Positions 34,561 through 46,138 of a stretch of 64,000 nucleotides of DNA are shown here, one piece after another; position 1 is the first letter of the stretch, and each line of letters opens with the position of its first letter. The position numbers and the translations under genes were made by a program. Under the pieces are notes generated by a model, which saw nothing but the letters and a program-made list of their open reading frames with translations, was not told the DNA's origin and made no database searches. The stretch comes from Areca catechu (taxonomy: Eukaryota > Streptophyta > Magnoliopsida > Arecales > Arecaceae), in contig CM038045.1 of NCBI GenBank assembly GCA_021397845.1, forward strand, positions 122,556,496-122,620,495, given 5' to 3'.

Positions 34561-35440
34561 CTCTTAGGGAAAATAGTCTCTTTGCAAACCTTAAGAAATG
34601 TGATTTTTTTACCCATAGAGTCATTTTCCTAGGTTTTGTAGTCACACCTGACGGAGTTTCTGCTAACCCTGAAAAGATTAAGTCAATTGTAGAGTGGTCT
34701 ATGCCAAAAAATATTCATGAAGTACAAAGTTTTCATGGCCTCGCTACTTTCTATAGAAGGTTCATTCGGGGGTTTAGTACATAGTTGCACCAAACATGGA
34801 TTGCATTAGGAAAGGCCAATTTGAATGGATAAAAGCTGTTGATAGGGCCTTCCTAGATGTTAAGAAGAAAATGACACAAGCACCTATCTTAAGATTGCCT
34901 GATTTTTCTAAGGTTTTTAAGGTTGCTTGTGATGCATCTGGAGTTGGAATAGGTGGAGTTTTAAGCCAGGAGAGCCACTCATAGCTTTCTTTAGTGAAAA
35001 ATTAAATGAAACCAAGCTTAAGTATTCCACCTATGATAAGAAGCTCTATGCGGTAGTACAAGCTTTAAGGTATTGGAGGCACTATCTACTACCGCATGAA
35101 TTTGTCTTGTTTTCTGATCACAAGGCCCTTAGACTCCTTAGTTCTCAGAAGAAGCTGAATCCTAGGCATGCTAAGTAGGTAGAATACATCCAGGCCTACA
35201 CATTTGTCTTGAAACACCATGCCAGAATTGAGAATAAGGTAGCCAATGCTTTAAGTCGTAGAGCCCTGCTTCTGAACTCAATTAGCACTGAAGTCATTGG
35301 GTTTGAAAGACTTACGGATGAATATGATAATTGTCCAGACTTTAATGAAGTTTACCAAGCTTTGAAATTAGGACCATCTAGTGACCACAGTGAATATACC
35401 CTTTAAGATGGTTATCTATTTAAAGAAAACAAACTTTGTG
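34561..35440 (+). pseudogene. Gy2 RT thumb and RNase H
   Basis: After frame changes the RT thumb is at 34600-34790. RNase H starts at 34796 (FLDVKKKMTQAPILRLPDFS, then CDASGVGIGGVLSQ with its first Asp). A stop follows at 34982. FSDHKALRLL is at 35110 and LKHHARIENKVANALSRRA at 35205-35260. The last has Asn where the family has the catalytic Asp (VADALSRR), a single G-to-A change. Confidence 0.87.
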
Positions 35441-36760
35441 TTCCAAAGACTTCCTTGAGAGATTTTTTAATCTGGGAAACCCAGGCTGGAGGTTTGGCTA
35501 GCCATTTTGGAAGAAACAAGACCATATTGATAATTGAGGAGAAATTTTACTGGCCATGCCTTAAGAGATAAGTAGCCAATATTGTTGCCCGATGTAGGAC
35601 ATGCGCGGTTGCCAAACATCAAAGACAAAACACCGGGTTATACACTCCTTTATCTGTGCCGGATTGTCCATGGCAGGATCTTAGCATGGACTTCATTTTA
35701 GGGCTACACAAGACCCTTAAAAAATATGATTCAATCTTTGTAATGGTCGACAGATTTTCGAAAATGGCCCATTTTATACCCTGCTCCCAAACTTTTGATG
35801 CCTCCAGGGTAGTCAAGCTTTTTGTCGATCAAGTAGTCAAGTTACATGGGTTACCTGATAGGGATGTCCATTTCACAAGCTATTTTTGGAAAACCCTTTG
35901 GCACCTATTAGGAACAAAACTAAAATTCTCAACTGCTTACCACCCTCAGACTGACAAACAAACTGAAGTTGGAAATAGAAGTCTAAGGAACTTATTAAGG
36001 TGCCTTGTTGGAGAGAGTCTGGAAATTGGGATTTACTTCTACCTCGTGCTGAATTCGCGTACAATAGCTCGGTCAATAGGTCCACTGGAATAAATCCATT
36101 TGAGATTGTCCATGGTTACAGACCTAGGAGACCAATCGACCTCATCCCATTACCCACACATGCACGTGTATCTGAGTCCGCCGAGTCATATGCACAACAT
36201 CTTAAAAAATTATATAAGGAAATTAGTAAGAAAATTCAAATGAGTAATGATGTTTATAAGTATGTGACTGATTCACGTAAATGGATAAAATAATTTAATG
36301 AAGGGGACTCTGTCATAATAAAACTTAGACTTGAAAGGCTTCCACTGGAAACTATGAAGAAATTGCATGCCCGGGGAGCTGGACCTTTCAAAATAATTAA
36401 GAAAATAGGATCTAATGCATATGTGTTAGAGTTACCACCTGATTATGGCATTAGCTCCACTTTTAATATTTTTGATCTGAAAGAATTTAAAGAACCGACA
36501 TTAATTCCTAGTGAGCCTTTTGGATCTCACCCTGCCTTTGAGAGTGAAACCCTACTTGAGTGTCCACCAGCAATTCCTCTAGACCGGAGAGACAAGATTG
36601 AACGTATCTTAGATGACCAAGTGATTACTACTAGAAATAAGGGTTATCAGCATTATCTGGTTGTTGGCATGATCGACCAGAATCTAAAGACTCCTGGATT
36701 ACCTGGAGGATCTACAACAAATTGACCCAGATATATTAGAAAAATACTACAGTCAAACCA
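35441..36760 (+). pseudogene. Gy2 integrase with chromodomain
   Basis: The zinc part is ASHFGRNKT, then ARCRTCAVAKHQRQN (35500-35630). The core is at 35656-36093: first Asp in DLSMDFILGL, second in PDRDVHFTSYFW, Glu in TDKQTEVGNRSL near 35960. The frame shifts near 36000 to EFAYNSSVNRSTGINPFEIV. A TAA lies at 36291. The GPY/F motif (AGPFKIIKKIGSNAYVLELP) is at 36375-36440. The chromodomain start is IERILDDQVITTRNKGYQHYLV (36598-36663), then a 1-base shift breaks it before its Trp. The pol end reaches into the 3' LTR, as in Gy1. Confidence 0.88.
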
Positions 36761-36790
36761 ATCCTTACTCGACAGGGTCGACTTCCTCCC

Positions 36791-36803
36791 ACCCGAGGAG
36801 AAT
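36791..36803 (+). other. Gy2 polypurine tract
   Basis: CCCGAGGAGAAT directly before the 3' LTR start TGGTGCGGG. Confidence 0.65.
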
Positions 36804-38039
36804 TGGTGCGGGCACCAGGCTCAGGAAGAGTCAATAATTGAGTCATGTTTTATTTCAATTTAAGTTCAATTAGAGTTCAATAAGGCTTTGTATTGAGTCG
36901 GGTTCAAGAGCTACTTGAGTTGGGTTCCAATCAAGCTAGATCAAGTAAAACCAGTTTCACATTAAGTGCAACCAGCTTCACCAACAAACTTAGAGCACCA
37001 CATCATCAATGCACCTTGCCAAGTTGGAGGACAAGTCATGCCACATCACCAAGACACTTCACCATGAATTTTCAAGACAAATTTGAATTTGAATGAAGCT
37101 CCACTATTCATGGGACGCCCCCTTGTATTTAGGAGTTTGAATTTTTAAAAGGGGCCACTCCACTTTCTTTGGGAGGCCCCTTGATTATCTCCATGAAATG
37201 TGATGTAGTTTGAATTTGAAAAGAGAGCTTAAGGTTTATAAAAGCTCCTAAATCCTCTTGTAATTGGATGATGAATGAAATGAAATTTTTTTCTAAGAAA
37301 GCTTTCTTCCTTTGCTAGCCAAAGACCCTTGAGAGAAGGTAGGTGTGAGACCTAGGATACTTAACCAAACAAGCTACTAGTCCCTCTTCCAATCCCATTC
37401 GTCCACCCTTGGAGAATCCTCTTCAAGCCTCTCCAATTTCGACCTTCCCATCTTCCAAAAGAGATCATCTACAATGGAGTTGTTCTCCACGCCAACAATT
37501 GAAGATGATTCAAGCAAAGGACGCCACAGGAGATCCATTTAAAGCCAAATCTAAGCCATTTCTTCCATTCCTAATTTCCTCTTCCATTTCTTCATTCTTC
37601 CACCTAAATCTTTTAATTTTACTATGTATCTATGCAGGATCCCCTGGTCTCCTGGTTTTCAAGGTGAAGGTCTATTGTGCCAAGGAATCATAAACAAGGT
37701 GCCTTTAGATCTAGAGTAACTCCTTGCTATTCTTAGTACTTCATCTTGAGTGTCCCTTTTCTGAATTTCAGATTATTAATAGCTGGATAGCCATCTTTGT
37801 AATCTTCTTTCAGATCTGAAATAGAAAAGTAGGCTAGCCCTAACCTGTGTGGTTTCCTAACCACGAAGATCCCTTCTTAATTACTTTGAGAGATTCTTTT
37901 CTAGTCTAATTCTTTTCCTTATGTTCCTTTCATATAATTCTATTTCTTTTACATAGAATAGCTGCATATTTATCTATTTCATTTTCATTTAGTCCTTCTA
38001 ATTCCTTTAAATGCATCATTCGATACATGTTCCCCATCA
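36804..38039 (+). repeat. Gy2 3' LTR (1236 bp)
   Basis: From TGGTGCGGGCACC to TGTTCCCCATCA. Nearly the same as the 5' LTR except for the missing block after CAGGAAGAG, the single copy of the 23-bp unit and scattered base changes. The small frames at 36893 and 37409 are LTR sequence. Confidence 0.88.
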
Positions 38040-38044
38040 GCCAT

Positions 38045-39266
38045 TCTTTACTTGTCCATTCATCACATTAGAACCATTTAAAGTGATGTAGCAAATATCT
38101 TTCTTTATTGATAATTCATAACCATCATTGGCCAACAAGCCTATAGAAATGATATTTATCGAAAAGGAAGGACAAAGATGACATTCATTAAGAACGATAG
38201 TACAAGACTCGAAAAATAAAGAAACAGTTTCCAATGCCAGAACTAGAGCATGACTTCAATTCCCAACATTCAGGAACCTTTCACCACTTTGGAACCTCCT
38301 ACTAACTTGAAGTCCCTGCAAAGAATTGCAAATGTAGTAAGGACTTCCGTAATCCAATACCCAGCTAGTAGTATCATAAACAGAGAAACTACAAGGATTT
38401 ATCTTATAAATACCTTGACCAGCAATACCTTGCTGGTTTCCATTCCTTGTCCTATTCTGGTCCAGAGTAGCAAGGTAAGCAGAATAGTTTTGCTTCCAGT
38501 GGCCTGGCTTCTTATAGAAGAAGCACTTTGCCTTACTCTTGTCAGCCTTTACCCTCTTAGTCTGACTAGGCTGAGCACTTTGCATCTTCTTATTCTTTTT
38601 CTTCTTCTTCCCTTTTTCGAAGGGATGACGTCCTGTTCCAAAATCTCCCACCAGATTCACTAACCCCTTATTGAGGTTGTGGTCTCTCTCATAGGTCTGC
38701 AGTAACCCTAACATCTCATGATAGTTTACTGCAGGCCTATTCATTCTAAAATTATCAAGAAAGACCTGGTAGGAAGGAGTTAGAGAATTTAGTATCGTGT
38801 CTTTGCCAAGATGCTCTTGTAAAGGACATCCGAGTTTGCCCAAACGTTCAAATAACTTGATCATGCATATTACATGATCAGTTATCAAAGCTCAATCATG
38901 CATACGCGTGTTGTAGATGGTGGAAGAGATCCGATTCTCTCCGTATCATCTGGAGTGCCAAAAGATTCCTTCAACTTTTGAAAAATCTCCTCTAGCTGGG
39001 CCTCCTCGAACTTGTGACTGAACTTGTCATTCATCGCAGCCAACATAATGCAACCACCATGGTGCGGTAAGAGATCCACTCTAGTAAGCATCCTTGACAG
39101 CGCCATGAGCATTGGGGGCTAGGATCTTAGGTGCTGGATCCGTTATCACATAAAGGATCTGCTCGTGCTCCAAGGCTATCCTGAGTTTTCGATACCAGCT
39201 ATCAAAATTGGGTCCAAATAGTTTGTCATTATCTAATAATGATCGGAGCGACAAAGTGGTCGACAT
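38045..39266 (-). pseudogene. Element C copia gag and protease
   Basis: Starts at ATG 39266 on the minus strand (MSTTLSLRSLLDNDKLFGPN), a copia Gag start. A TAA/frameshift near 39081 follows, then FEEAQLEEIFQKLKESFG. The long open frame 38888-38256 has LGLLQTYERDHNLNKGL and a Lys-rich stretch near 38600. The zinc knuckle (CFFYKKPGHWKQNY) has lost its second and last Cys. The protease site is SWVLDYGSPYYICNSLQGL, where the family has D-T-G-S. After a frameshift near 38250 the protease tail continues to 38045, where Gy2 interrupts. Confidence 0.87.
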
Positions 39267-40034
39267 TATTTGAAAAAGGAGAACAAGACCTATCAGTATA
39301 TGAATTATTTAAAAGATCCTAAAGACATGGATTTTAGTCTAAAGGTTTCTCCCACTATTTTATTCAGACTGGTAGCCTCTACACTCCAATATGAAGAATA
39401 ACATTTATCATTTAGCAAGTACTAGGATCCAATAGACTAATATGAGCCCAACATTGGCCGGCCAACTCAAATGCATCTAAAGGTAGGTACAATACCAATT
39501 GCTTCTCCAAGCAATTCCTAGTATTCATTTTGCCCCAAGGGTCCTCACAATTGGCCTTTGGGCCTCCTATTGAAGGTCCTGGTTAGGACCAACCATTAAC
39601 ATGATCAAATTCAATGCTTCTAACTAACCCATGATCAAGCCCGACTTTGGCCGACCCACTTGACCACGTGTTAAGATAGTCACACTAAGCCATCATATGT
39701 TGAATGGCAATCCCACTCACCTGATGATCACCCATTCCTTGGAACTACCGATGATCACCCAACTTATGGACTCATTACCAAGCCAACTTAATAGGGGGCT
39801 AAGACTTAGGCTATCACGTAACTTAGTCTTTTTATGGACCTAATAATTTAGAAGATTTAAATTTTGTGACATTTGAGAGGAAGACATAGACCAAGAAAAC
39901 TCTTCCCAAACACTTAGAGGGTTTCTAGATCAATTTGATCCATGGGCTCCTATAAACCAGTCAGACTAATTAACCTTAGTTGACATGGATCAACTCGAAT
40001 CAATAGATAATCCAATCAGATCTGATTCACCACA

Positions 40035-40119
40035 TCAGCCAGGTAAATAAGATCAAGGGATGGGTTAAGTCAAGTAAGCCTCTTGCCTTAGACACCAACC
40101 ATGAGTTGGCCAGGTAAGA
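40035..40119 (-). ncRNA. Leader RNA module of element C (hairpin plus ATTTACCTGGCTGA box)
   Basis: On the minus strand the hairpin is 40119-40081: CTCTT-A-CCT against AGG-C-AAGAG, with CCAA/TTGG inside. Compared with A and Gy2 (GCTT/AAGC) the pair at the first position has changed on both arms, G-C to T-A, and a further C-G pair extends the stem. The second box lies at 40048-40035. Confidence 0.6.
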
Positions 40120-40549
40120 GTTAGCCCCAAAGAACCTTGATCACAACTATCAAACTTAGCTTAGACACTAAGTGGTTTACCAGACTCAATCAAACTAACC
40201 TAAAGACCCGGCCTCACCATGAAGCCATGAATCAAGTCCATTTAGATGTATGGACTGATCTTACTAACTATTAGAGAGATCGATAGAGGATAGACCTAAT
40301 TCAACTTTTGATTAGTCTTTTCTCTATTTAATCCATTCATCTAAACCTAGGTCTAACCCATTTAAGGACCCAACTCTATCTAACCCAATCAACCCATGGT
40401 TTATCAATCATGACTTAAGATTAGAATCATATCCTAAATCTTAAAAATATACAACTTAATTCCCAATTAAGTATATTACATAAATTAAAACATTTTCAAA
40501 ATCAAGTGAAACAATTTCTTAAAAGTTTGAAGCTTAAAATTATTGTTTC

Positions 40550-40835
40550 ATAGTTTTCTGGTTGAGTCAGCTCTTCTACTTGAGTCAGCTCTTCTAGAAC
40601 ACACTTTTGTGGTCGAGTCAACTCTTCTAGAACATAGATTTCTAGTTGAGTCAGCTCTTTTGCTCGAGTCAGCTTTTCCAAAACACAGTTTTTTGGTCGA
40701 GTCAGCTCTTCCAGAACACACTATTTCATAGTTTTCTAGTCGAGTTAGCTCTTCTACTTGAGTCAGCTCTTCCAGAACATAGTTTTCTAGTCGAGTTAGC
40801 TCTTCCAGGCGAGTCAGCTCATCCAGAACATAGTA
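40550..40835 (-). repeat. GAGCTGACTC decamer array in the leader of element C
   Basis: About ten copies of GAGCTGACTC (plus strand GAGTCAGCTC) and variants, spaced 17-45 bp apart and joined by TTCTAGAACACA-like spacers. In element sense it is one base from the GAGCCGACTC array of S1. The two overlapping frames seen here arise from the repeat and are not genes. Confidence 0.8.
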
Positions 40836-41167
40836 ACTTCAAATTTTAGTCATTTCCACTTAAACTTTTCAAAATTTTAGATCAAACATCTTTTAGATCT
40901 CATCTAAACATAGTTATGATCTATTAACCATAAATTAAAACCATTTTAATTCATCAAATTCCTTCACTTTCTTCTTCATAAGGTCATGATGCAGCGGCAC
41001 CCCTATATGTCATAGGAGAACCCCTTGAAATTGAAAGTCCATTCTATAAACCATGCTTCTCTCCTATGACCCGATGGCCATGGTGAATCCACCTTAATCC
41101 ATGTACTTTATGAAAGGAAATAATCCAATTTCATACAAAAATATTAAACTACGTATGCATCCAACCT

Positions 41168-41184
41168 GGATGCTCTGATACCAC
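41168..41184 (-). other. Element C primer binding site
   Basis: Minus-strand GTGGTATCAGAGCATCC directly after the 5' LTR end CCCTAACA. Initiator-Met tRNA type, intact. Confidence 0.82.
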
Positions 41185-43224
41185 TGTTAGGGAACCATGG
41201 GGAAAGGGCACCGTGCTCGACATGGCCCGAGACATTCAATTCAAAACCTTTTTAAATGACATGATGCAGCAGAAATAGATAAACAATTTATCTACGTATG
41301 ATAATCTAATTAACACAGGTTCCTATGTAGATCTTGATGCATCTAGAGTAATGTAAATATGAAATCATGCAGGCATTGAATGAAATATTGAACCATTCTA
41401 GGTATCACACAATGCTGTAGCAGATTATAACATGTCAAATATATAATCTAAAGCCATACCTCAGTGAGATCACCTGGAACTGTAGCAATCTATGGGAAGA
41501 CCTCTGGGTCTACCTTAGTGACGATCACCTGGGACTGTAGCAATCTATGAAAAGAGCTCCAGGTCTACCTGCAAGGAAGAAGATCGAGCTTTGCGAGCGA
41601 TGCACGTGCACCGCCTCTACGGGTGGTTCACATCATTTAGCATGGTTTCTTCTCCTTCCTTCAATGTGCTAGCCTCACCAGAAATACTGTGGCGAGTAGC
41701 CGACTCCCTCTTTAACTCTTTGAAGACCGATTGCTGATGCACTGGAACAAGAAACCTAAGGACCCTTCGCAGATCACTCTATCCCAGACCTTCAATAGAA
41801 GGTAGTGCACAAAAATCCTAAAACCAAACCTCACTCCGTCCCGGAGATCTAATCTCACAATCTCTTAAGGATCAAGTAAGGTCTCTATTCTAGAAACTTT
41901 TGGGTAGAGACTCGTGCTTAATCTAAAGTGGAAAAAACCATGTGAACCATTCATCTTCCTACTGCATTTTATCAGCCCTCAAAAATAGTCCCATAATGAA
42001 ACATTAATGAGGAGATAAGGAGAGATTAATTGGAAGGTTAGGAGTCTCTTGGGATTCATGTAGGTTACAAACCCCTTGAACTTTAGCAACTGTAGACATA
42101 AAACCCAGAAACGCATCCATTAAATGCCCATAATAATTGCTGAATTAAATGGAGTAGTTTCGATTTACAGCAGTCCAATAGATGAGTCAACTCGACCATT
42201 CGAATCGACTCGACTCGAGTCGAGTCATCCAGATGAGTCAGCTCGAACACAGGTTTGACAAAACCTTGACAAATGAGTTCGAAATGATTTTCAATCATTT
42301 GCATGCCAATAAAGTAAAAAAAACCCTCGGTGTGTAACCCCATAGGTTCAAACACTAAATTGGTAGTACGAGAATATTTCTAGTACCAGCCAAAGTCACC
42401 ATCTAGTAATGACACCCAGCATCTAGATAGGTTGAAGGTTACAAAGCAATATTAACCTATCGAATATGGAATATCAGTGAATAATCCTTTATCTCATAAT
42501 GCTCCAAATGGTTTAGCGTTAAACCGCCCAACCCTAATTAGTCCATCTCAATATGTCTTAAATAAAGAATCCTTTGTAACTCCTTAGAAGGAATGCCCTA
42601 CCAAGGTCTTTCTCAATTAAGGCATATTAAGCATTCAATCCAAACCATTTGGAGAGATCAATCTTATCTCGATCTTACTACTGCTACATAAGTACTTGAC
42701 TGTAGCCAGCAACCTTCCATCACCATATTAGAAATCCGAATAATCCGGCACCAAAGCATAGTGAGTTGCTAGTAAGCTGCCATAGTGATCTCAAGTCATA
42801 TGAATAATTCATGTCCGTATTCTAATGCAAGACTCTTCTTCGACAGAAAGAGAATCTCACATGAGAGTCACATTTAATGAAGTATCAAACACAACACCTG
42901 ATGTCATACTAGCATCTCCATGCTACTTGGTTAAGAGGACAACCAATAGATATGACATCAACGACCTACTATCGAAACACTATCATCCTGAAACAGCATA
43001 TCTTTTGGTCGCGAACCAATTTATGAACTACATGATGCATCCTCTCTACATCACATACAAAGTAGCTCAAAGGACATCATTATACAAGAGTTCAATTAGG
43101 AAGATGTCATGTGATGACCAATCAGAATAAACCTTTTATTCAATTCAATAATTCATATACATATACATGAGTCGTACAACCATCTACAGCCTAAATGATT
43201 GGCTTTGGGATACAATTCCCAACA
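41185..43224 (-). repeat. Element C 5' LTR (2040 bp)
   Basis: On the minus strand from TGTTGGGAATTG (43224) to GGTTCCCTAACA (41185). It is the undeleted form of the 3' LTR at 25589-26802. It contains a GAGTC/GACTC-rich stretch at 42183-42246. The frames at 42083-42355 and 42825-43130 are LTR sequence. Confidence 0.88.
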
Positions 43225-43229
43225 AAGCC

Positions 43230-44292
43230 TTAGGTAAGGTAGCCAAATTTGGATTTATCCTAATTTTATAGCATTTATCCATGTTTTAAGCCAAGAGTCC
43301 CAAGGGCCAAGACTCTTGGCATCGTGCACACACATTAAGAGGCATAGAAGGACCAAGTGTCCTTCTACAATTAAATCACCTTTTTAGTAATAAACTTTAG
43401 CCCTTATCCTCTCTAATACATGCCTATTTGGACTGTATTTGACCAGTCAAATTAAGTAATTATGGGTATGATTTCATGATGGGATGCGATGCTTGGAATA
43501 TATGGTGCATAGGATGGGCTAGAGTCCTTCTGCTTGTGAATCATCTTTTTTTTAGATAAGTCTCTCTAGTTTATACACCTATAAGGGTGTTGGACCCAGT
43601 ATTTAATTCTAAAATTAAAGACTAATTATTAGATTTTTTCTAAAGAGTTGCGATCAGCAACTCTTGGTATAAAATATTAGTGAAACAATGTTTCACTTTG
43701 CACCTTTCTGCCTAGAGACTCTTTTTTCTTGAAGGGCCTTGTTTGATATGTTAAATATAAGATTAGAGGCTGATAAAAGCATATTTTAGGTGCCTCTTTT
43801 CTTCCTATTGAAAGGCTTCAATGATTGAAACCAAAGTTTTTGAAGTTTATCCTAACAACTCTCTTCCTTTCCTTGTTAGGATAAGTCTTTTATTTTAAGA
43901 CAATTCCACCATTTTAAGACAAGGGCTTAGGAAGAGAATTAAAAAAGATAACAGGATAGTAATAGAGTTTTTGGAGATATTTTGAGGTACTCTTTGGAAG
44001 GAAAAAGATCCTAGAAGAGAAGAAAGGCTATTAAAGGAAGAAAGGCTACTCGAGCAAGAAAGAGGAGTGCTTTCTTGATCTAGTTCCTATATAGATCACC
44101 TTTGGAGGGCATACACTTATGTGCCTAGTCTATAAAAGATATTGGAGTTACAGGTATTCTTATATTTCCTAATATTTTTCCATGTTAATTGATATAATCA
44201 AGGGAGTCTTGAGTCAAGGGTTTTGGTTGACTAGGATTTCAAGGATTAAAATTTTAAAACCCGATCTTCTACTGCTCAACCGTAATCCAATA
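43230..44292 (+). repeat. Element A 5' LTR, third piece (R/U5 end)
   Basis: Resumes A's LTR after C (matches 50560-51633 in the 3' LTR, for example ACTCTTGG near 43310, and GTTTATCCTGACAACTCTC in the 3' copy). Ends AATCCAATA at 44292, where the 3' LTR has CCCAACA. Confidence 0.88.
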
Positions 44293-44293
44293 G

Positions 44294-44307
44294 TGGTATC
44301 AAACCCA
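44294..44307 (+). other. Element A primer binding site (mutated)
   Basis: TGGTATCAAACCC where the intact form is TGGTATCAGAGCC; the changes are G-to-A and G-to-C in the distal part. Confidence 0.78.
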
Positions 44308-45367
44308 CCTTGATTCATTTAATTAATAGTCAATTAAATATTTGAATGATTATGTCTAGCATAATAGTTATAGCATATGTTGTTTCATATATGCCACTGA
44401 TTAGGGCTTCACTTACATCCTAATCGACATAGAGATATGTTTAGATTATTCAGTCATCATTCTAAAATAACGTTTTCCTAACATAGCAATGGATGTCTGC
44501 TATGTTATAAGGTTATCCTAGAATGATGACACACTTGGCACATATGATGTTGTGGTATGCTTGTCAGATAGTTTGTAGATTAGGATGTGCATGAGACCAT
44601 GAAAGCTCTCTTTTTAAAAATAATATTTAGTTATAGTATTATAAAATTATAATGCAAATCCATTTAAGATTTGATTTATTAATTGGTGTCTAGAAAGTGA
44701 TTCTGGGAAGGTAAAGAGAATGTAGTTTTTAATTAGATTAGTTGCTTACCTGGCCAAAACTTTTGGTGTCTAAGGCAAGCACGGGGGGCCTCCTTATTCT
44801 TTCCCACTTACCTGGCCAATTCGATTCATTTAGACCTTGATTTGGAAATGCTAATTGATTAAAATACCACTAATTATGTCAAAAATTATAGTAGGTTTGT
44901 TTTGTAACATATGGCCTACTCTAGGGTTTGATGTAAAATTGATCTTGGTGTATCTAATTTTTTATAGCATGATTGATGCTATTGCTTTGTTATGTAACAC
45001 AAGGGCAACATATTCAAACATGACTATATAAAAATGAAGGGTTTGACTATACTAAAATATTATAGTTTATTATATAACACAAGGCTACAAGTGTCTTAGA
45101 CATAGCTATCATGTTGAGAGTTTCATGGGTTGTTATTAGAAAAAAAATTTCCTACCCTTAAACTCATAAATGTTTATTATGTAACACAAGGCATTTATGA
45201 GAAATTGGGATCTCAACCCCACAAATGAAATCCTATTAGGGTTTCTCGCTTGGCTATGGTATTCATAGAAAAATAGTGAGAGACATAATTAGATTGAAAG
45301 TCCTTATCTAGTTGTGTATATCATCTTGAGTGGTCTGCTTATACATTATTTTTTATTTATGTAGATT
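44308..45367 (+). other. Element A untranslated leader with hairpin module and four short repeats
   Basis: Non-coding. It contains the hairpin module (44744-44818) and four repeats at 44895, 44985, 45065 and 45172 of the form TTTGTTATGTAACACAAGG. Their spacing (90, 80, 107 bp) matches that in element B (92, 81, 107 bp). Confidence 0.75.
44744..44818 (+). ncRNA. Leader RNA module of element A (hairpin plus CACTTACCTGGCCA box)
   Basis: Hairpin 44744-44780: GCTT-A-CCT against AGG-C-AAGC, 7 bp with one A/C mismatch, and CCAAA/TTTGG near the loop. The box CACTTACCTGGCCA is at 44805-44818. Nearly the same as in gypsy element Gy2. Candidate structured RNA element by comparison. Confidence 0.6.
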
Positions 45368-46138
45368 AATATTATTCCTTTTACTTTATCACTGCGAGAT
45401 ATTTTAGATACTAATAAGTTGACTGGTCCTAATTATGTGGATTGGTTAAGGAACTTGAGAACTATCTTAACTCAGGAGAAGGTATCCTACATCCTCGATT
45501 CTCTTGATCCAGATCTAATCGAAGATGATGCTTTGAAGGAGGAAAGGGTCATATATAAAATGTGGCAAAATGACTGTTTAACTATCAAGTGCATCATATT
45601 GGCCTCTATGAGCAATGAATTGCAAAAGCAACATTAAAAAATGGAACCTTAGTCTATACTGCTCAATCTTAAAAAACTTTATGGAGAGCAAAGTAGGGCT
45701 GCTTGATATAAAATATCGAAGTAATTGTTCCTAGCACGTATGAGTAAGGGCTTGTCTGTTCAGGTCCACATACTAAAGATGATTGACTTAATCACTCGAT
45801 TGGATCAATTAGGATTCATTATGGATGGAGAGCTTAACCAAGACTTGATCCTGTAATCACTACCTGATTCTTTCTCTCAGTTTATCATGAACTATCACAT
45901 GAACAAATTGAACCTTTCATTACTAGAGCTACTTAACATGCTTAAGATAACTGAGAGCCATTTTAAAGGTGATAAGGCTCATCTTTTTCTAATTGATGGG
46001 AAGAAGAAAATAGTAATGAAGAATGGTTCAAAGAGAAAGTGGAATCCTAAGAAAGGTATCAAGAAAAGGAAGAAGGAAAAGAAGCTCTCTACTGATGGAA
46101 CCTCTTTTCACTATGGCAAGCAGAGATATTAAAAGAAC
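45368..46138 (+). pseudogene. Element A copia gag
   Basis: Homologous to B's gag (LSLRDILDTNKLTGPNYVDW). The ATG is gone (ATT in its place). The frame is open from 45368 to 45637 and then breaks. LNLSLLELLNMLKITESHFKG at 45905-45970 and a strongly basic tail (KKGIKKRKKEKK) at 46045-46085 follow. The zinc knuckle is reduced to FHYGKQRY with two Cys changed to Tyr. Not functional. Confidence 0.85.

Larger units (their letters stand above)
29540..38039 (+). mobile_element. Gy2: full-length Ty3/gypsy chromovirus
   Basis: 8500 bp, flanked by a perfect GCCAT duplication (29535-29539, 38040-38044) inside the protease-integrase region of element C. LTRs are 29540-30881 and 36804-38039. The internal part has a primer site, a leader with the shared hairpin module, then gag, protease, RT, RNase H, integrase and chromodomain, in gypsy order. 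Frameshifts and stops are spread over pol, but every domain is recognisable. The LTRs remain very similar, so it is among the younger insertions. Confidence 0.92.
39267..41167 (-). other. Element C untranslated leader
   Basis: 1.9 kb with no coding sequence. From the primer site leftwards: the CTCCTATGACATATAGGGG block (41010), a decamer array (40550-40835), the hairpin module (40035-40119), and an AT-rich part before gag. Confidence 0.7.
25589..43224 (-). mobile_element. Element C: Ty1/copia retrotransposon, minus strand, carrying Gy2
   Basis: The minus-strand 5' LTR is 43224-41185 and the 3' LTR is 26802-25589. Flanks are GAACC (25584-25588) and AAGCC (43225-43229), a 5-bp duplication with two transitions; the ancestral text in A's 3' LTR (near 50557) reads TTAAGCC. 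The internal part has primer site, long leader, gag-protease, integrase and RT/RNase H, interrupted by Gy2 between protease and integrase. Its pol is the best preserved of the copia elements here. The 3' LTR is much shorter than the 5' LTR because of two deletions. Confidence 0.9.

Noticed and set aside
38250..38663. 137-aa plus-strand frame
   Set aside because: Mirror of the minus-strand gag-protease frame of element C, which has clear homology.
40543..40849. Two plus-strand frames with LLESAL/FLVESAL repeats
   Set aside because: Products of the decamer array in the leader of element C, antisense to the element.
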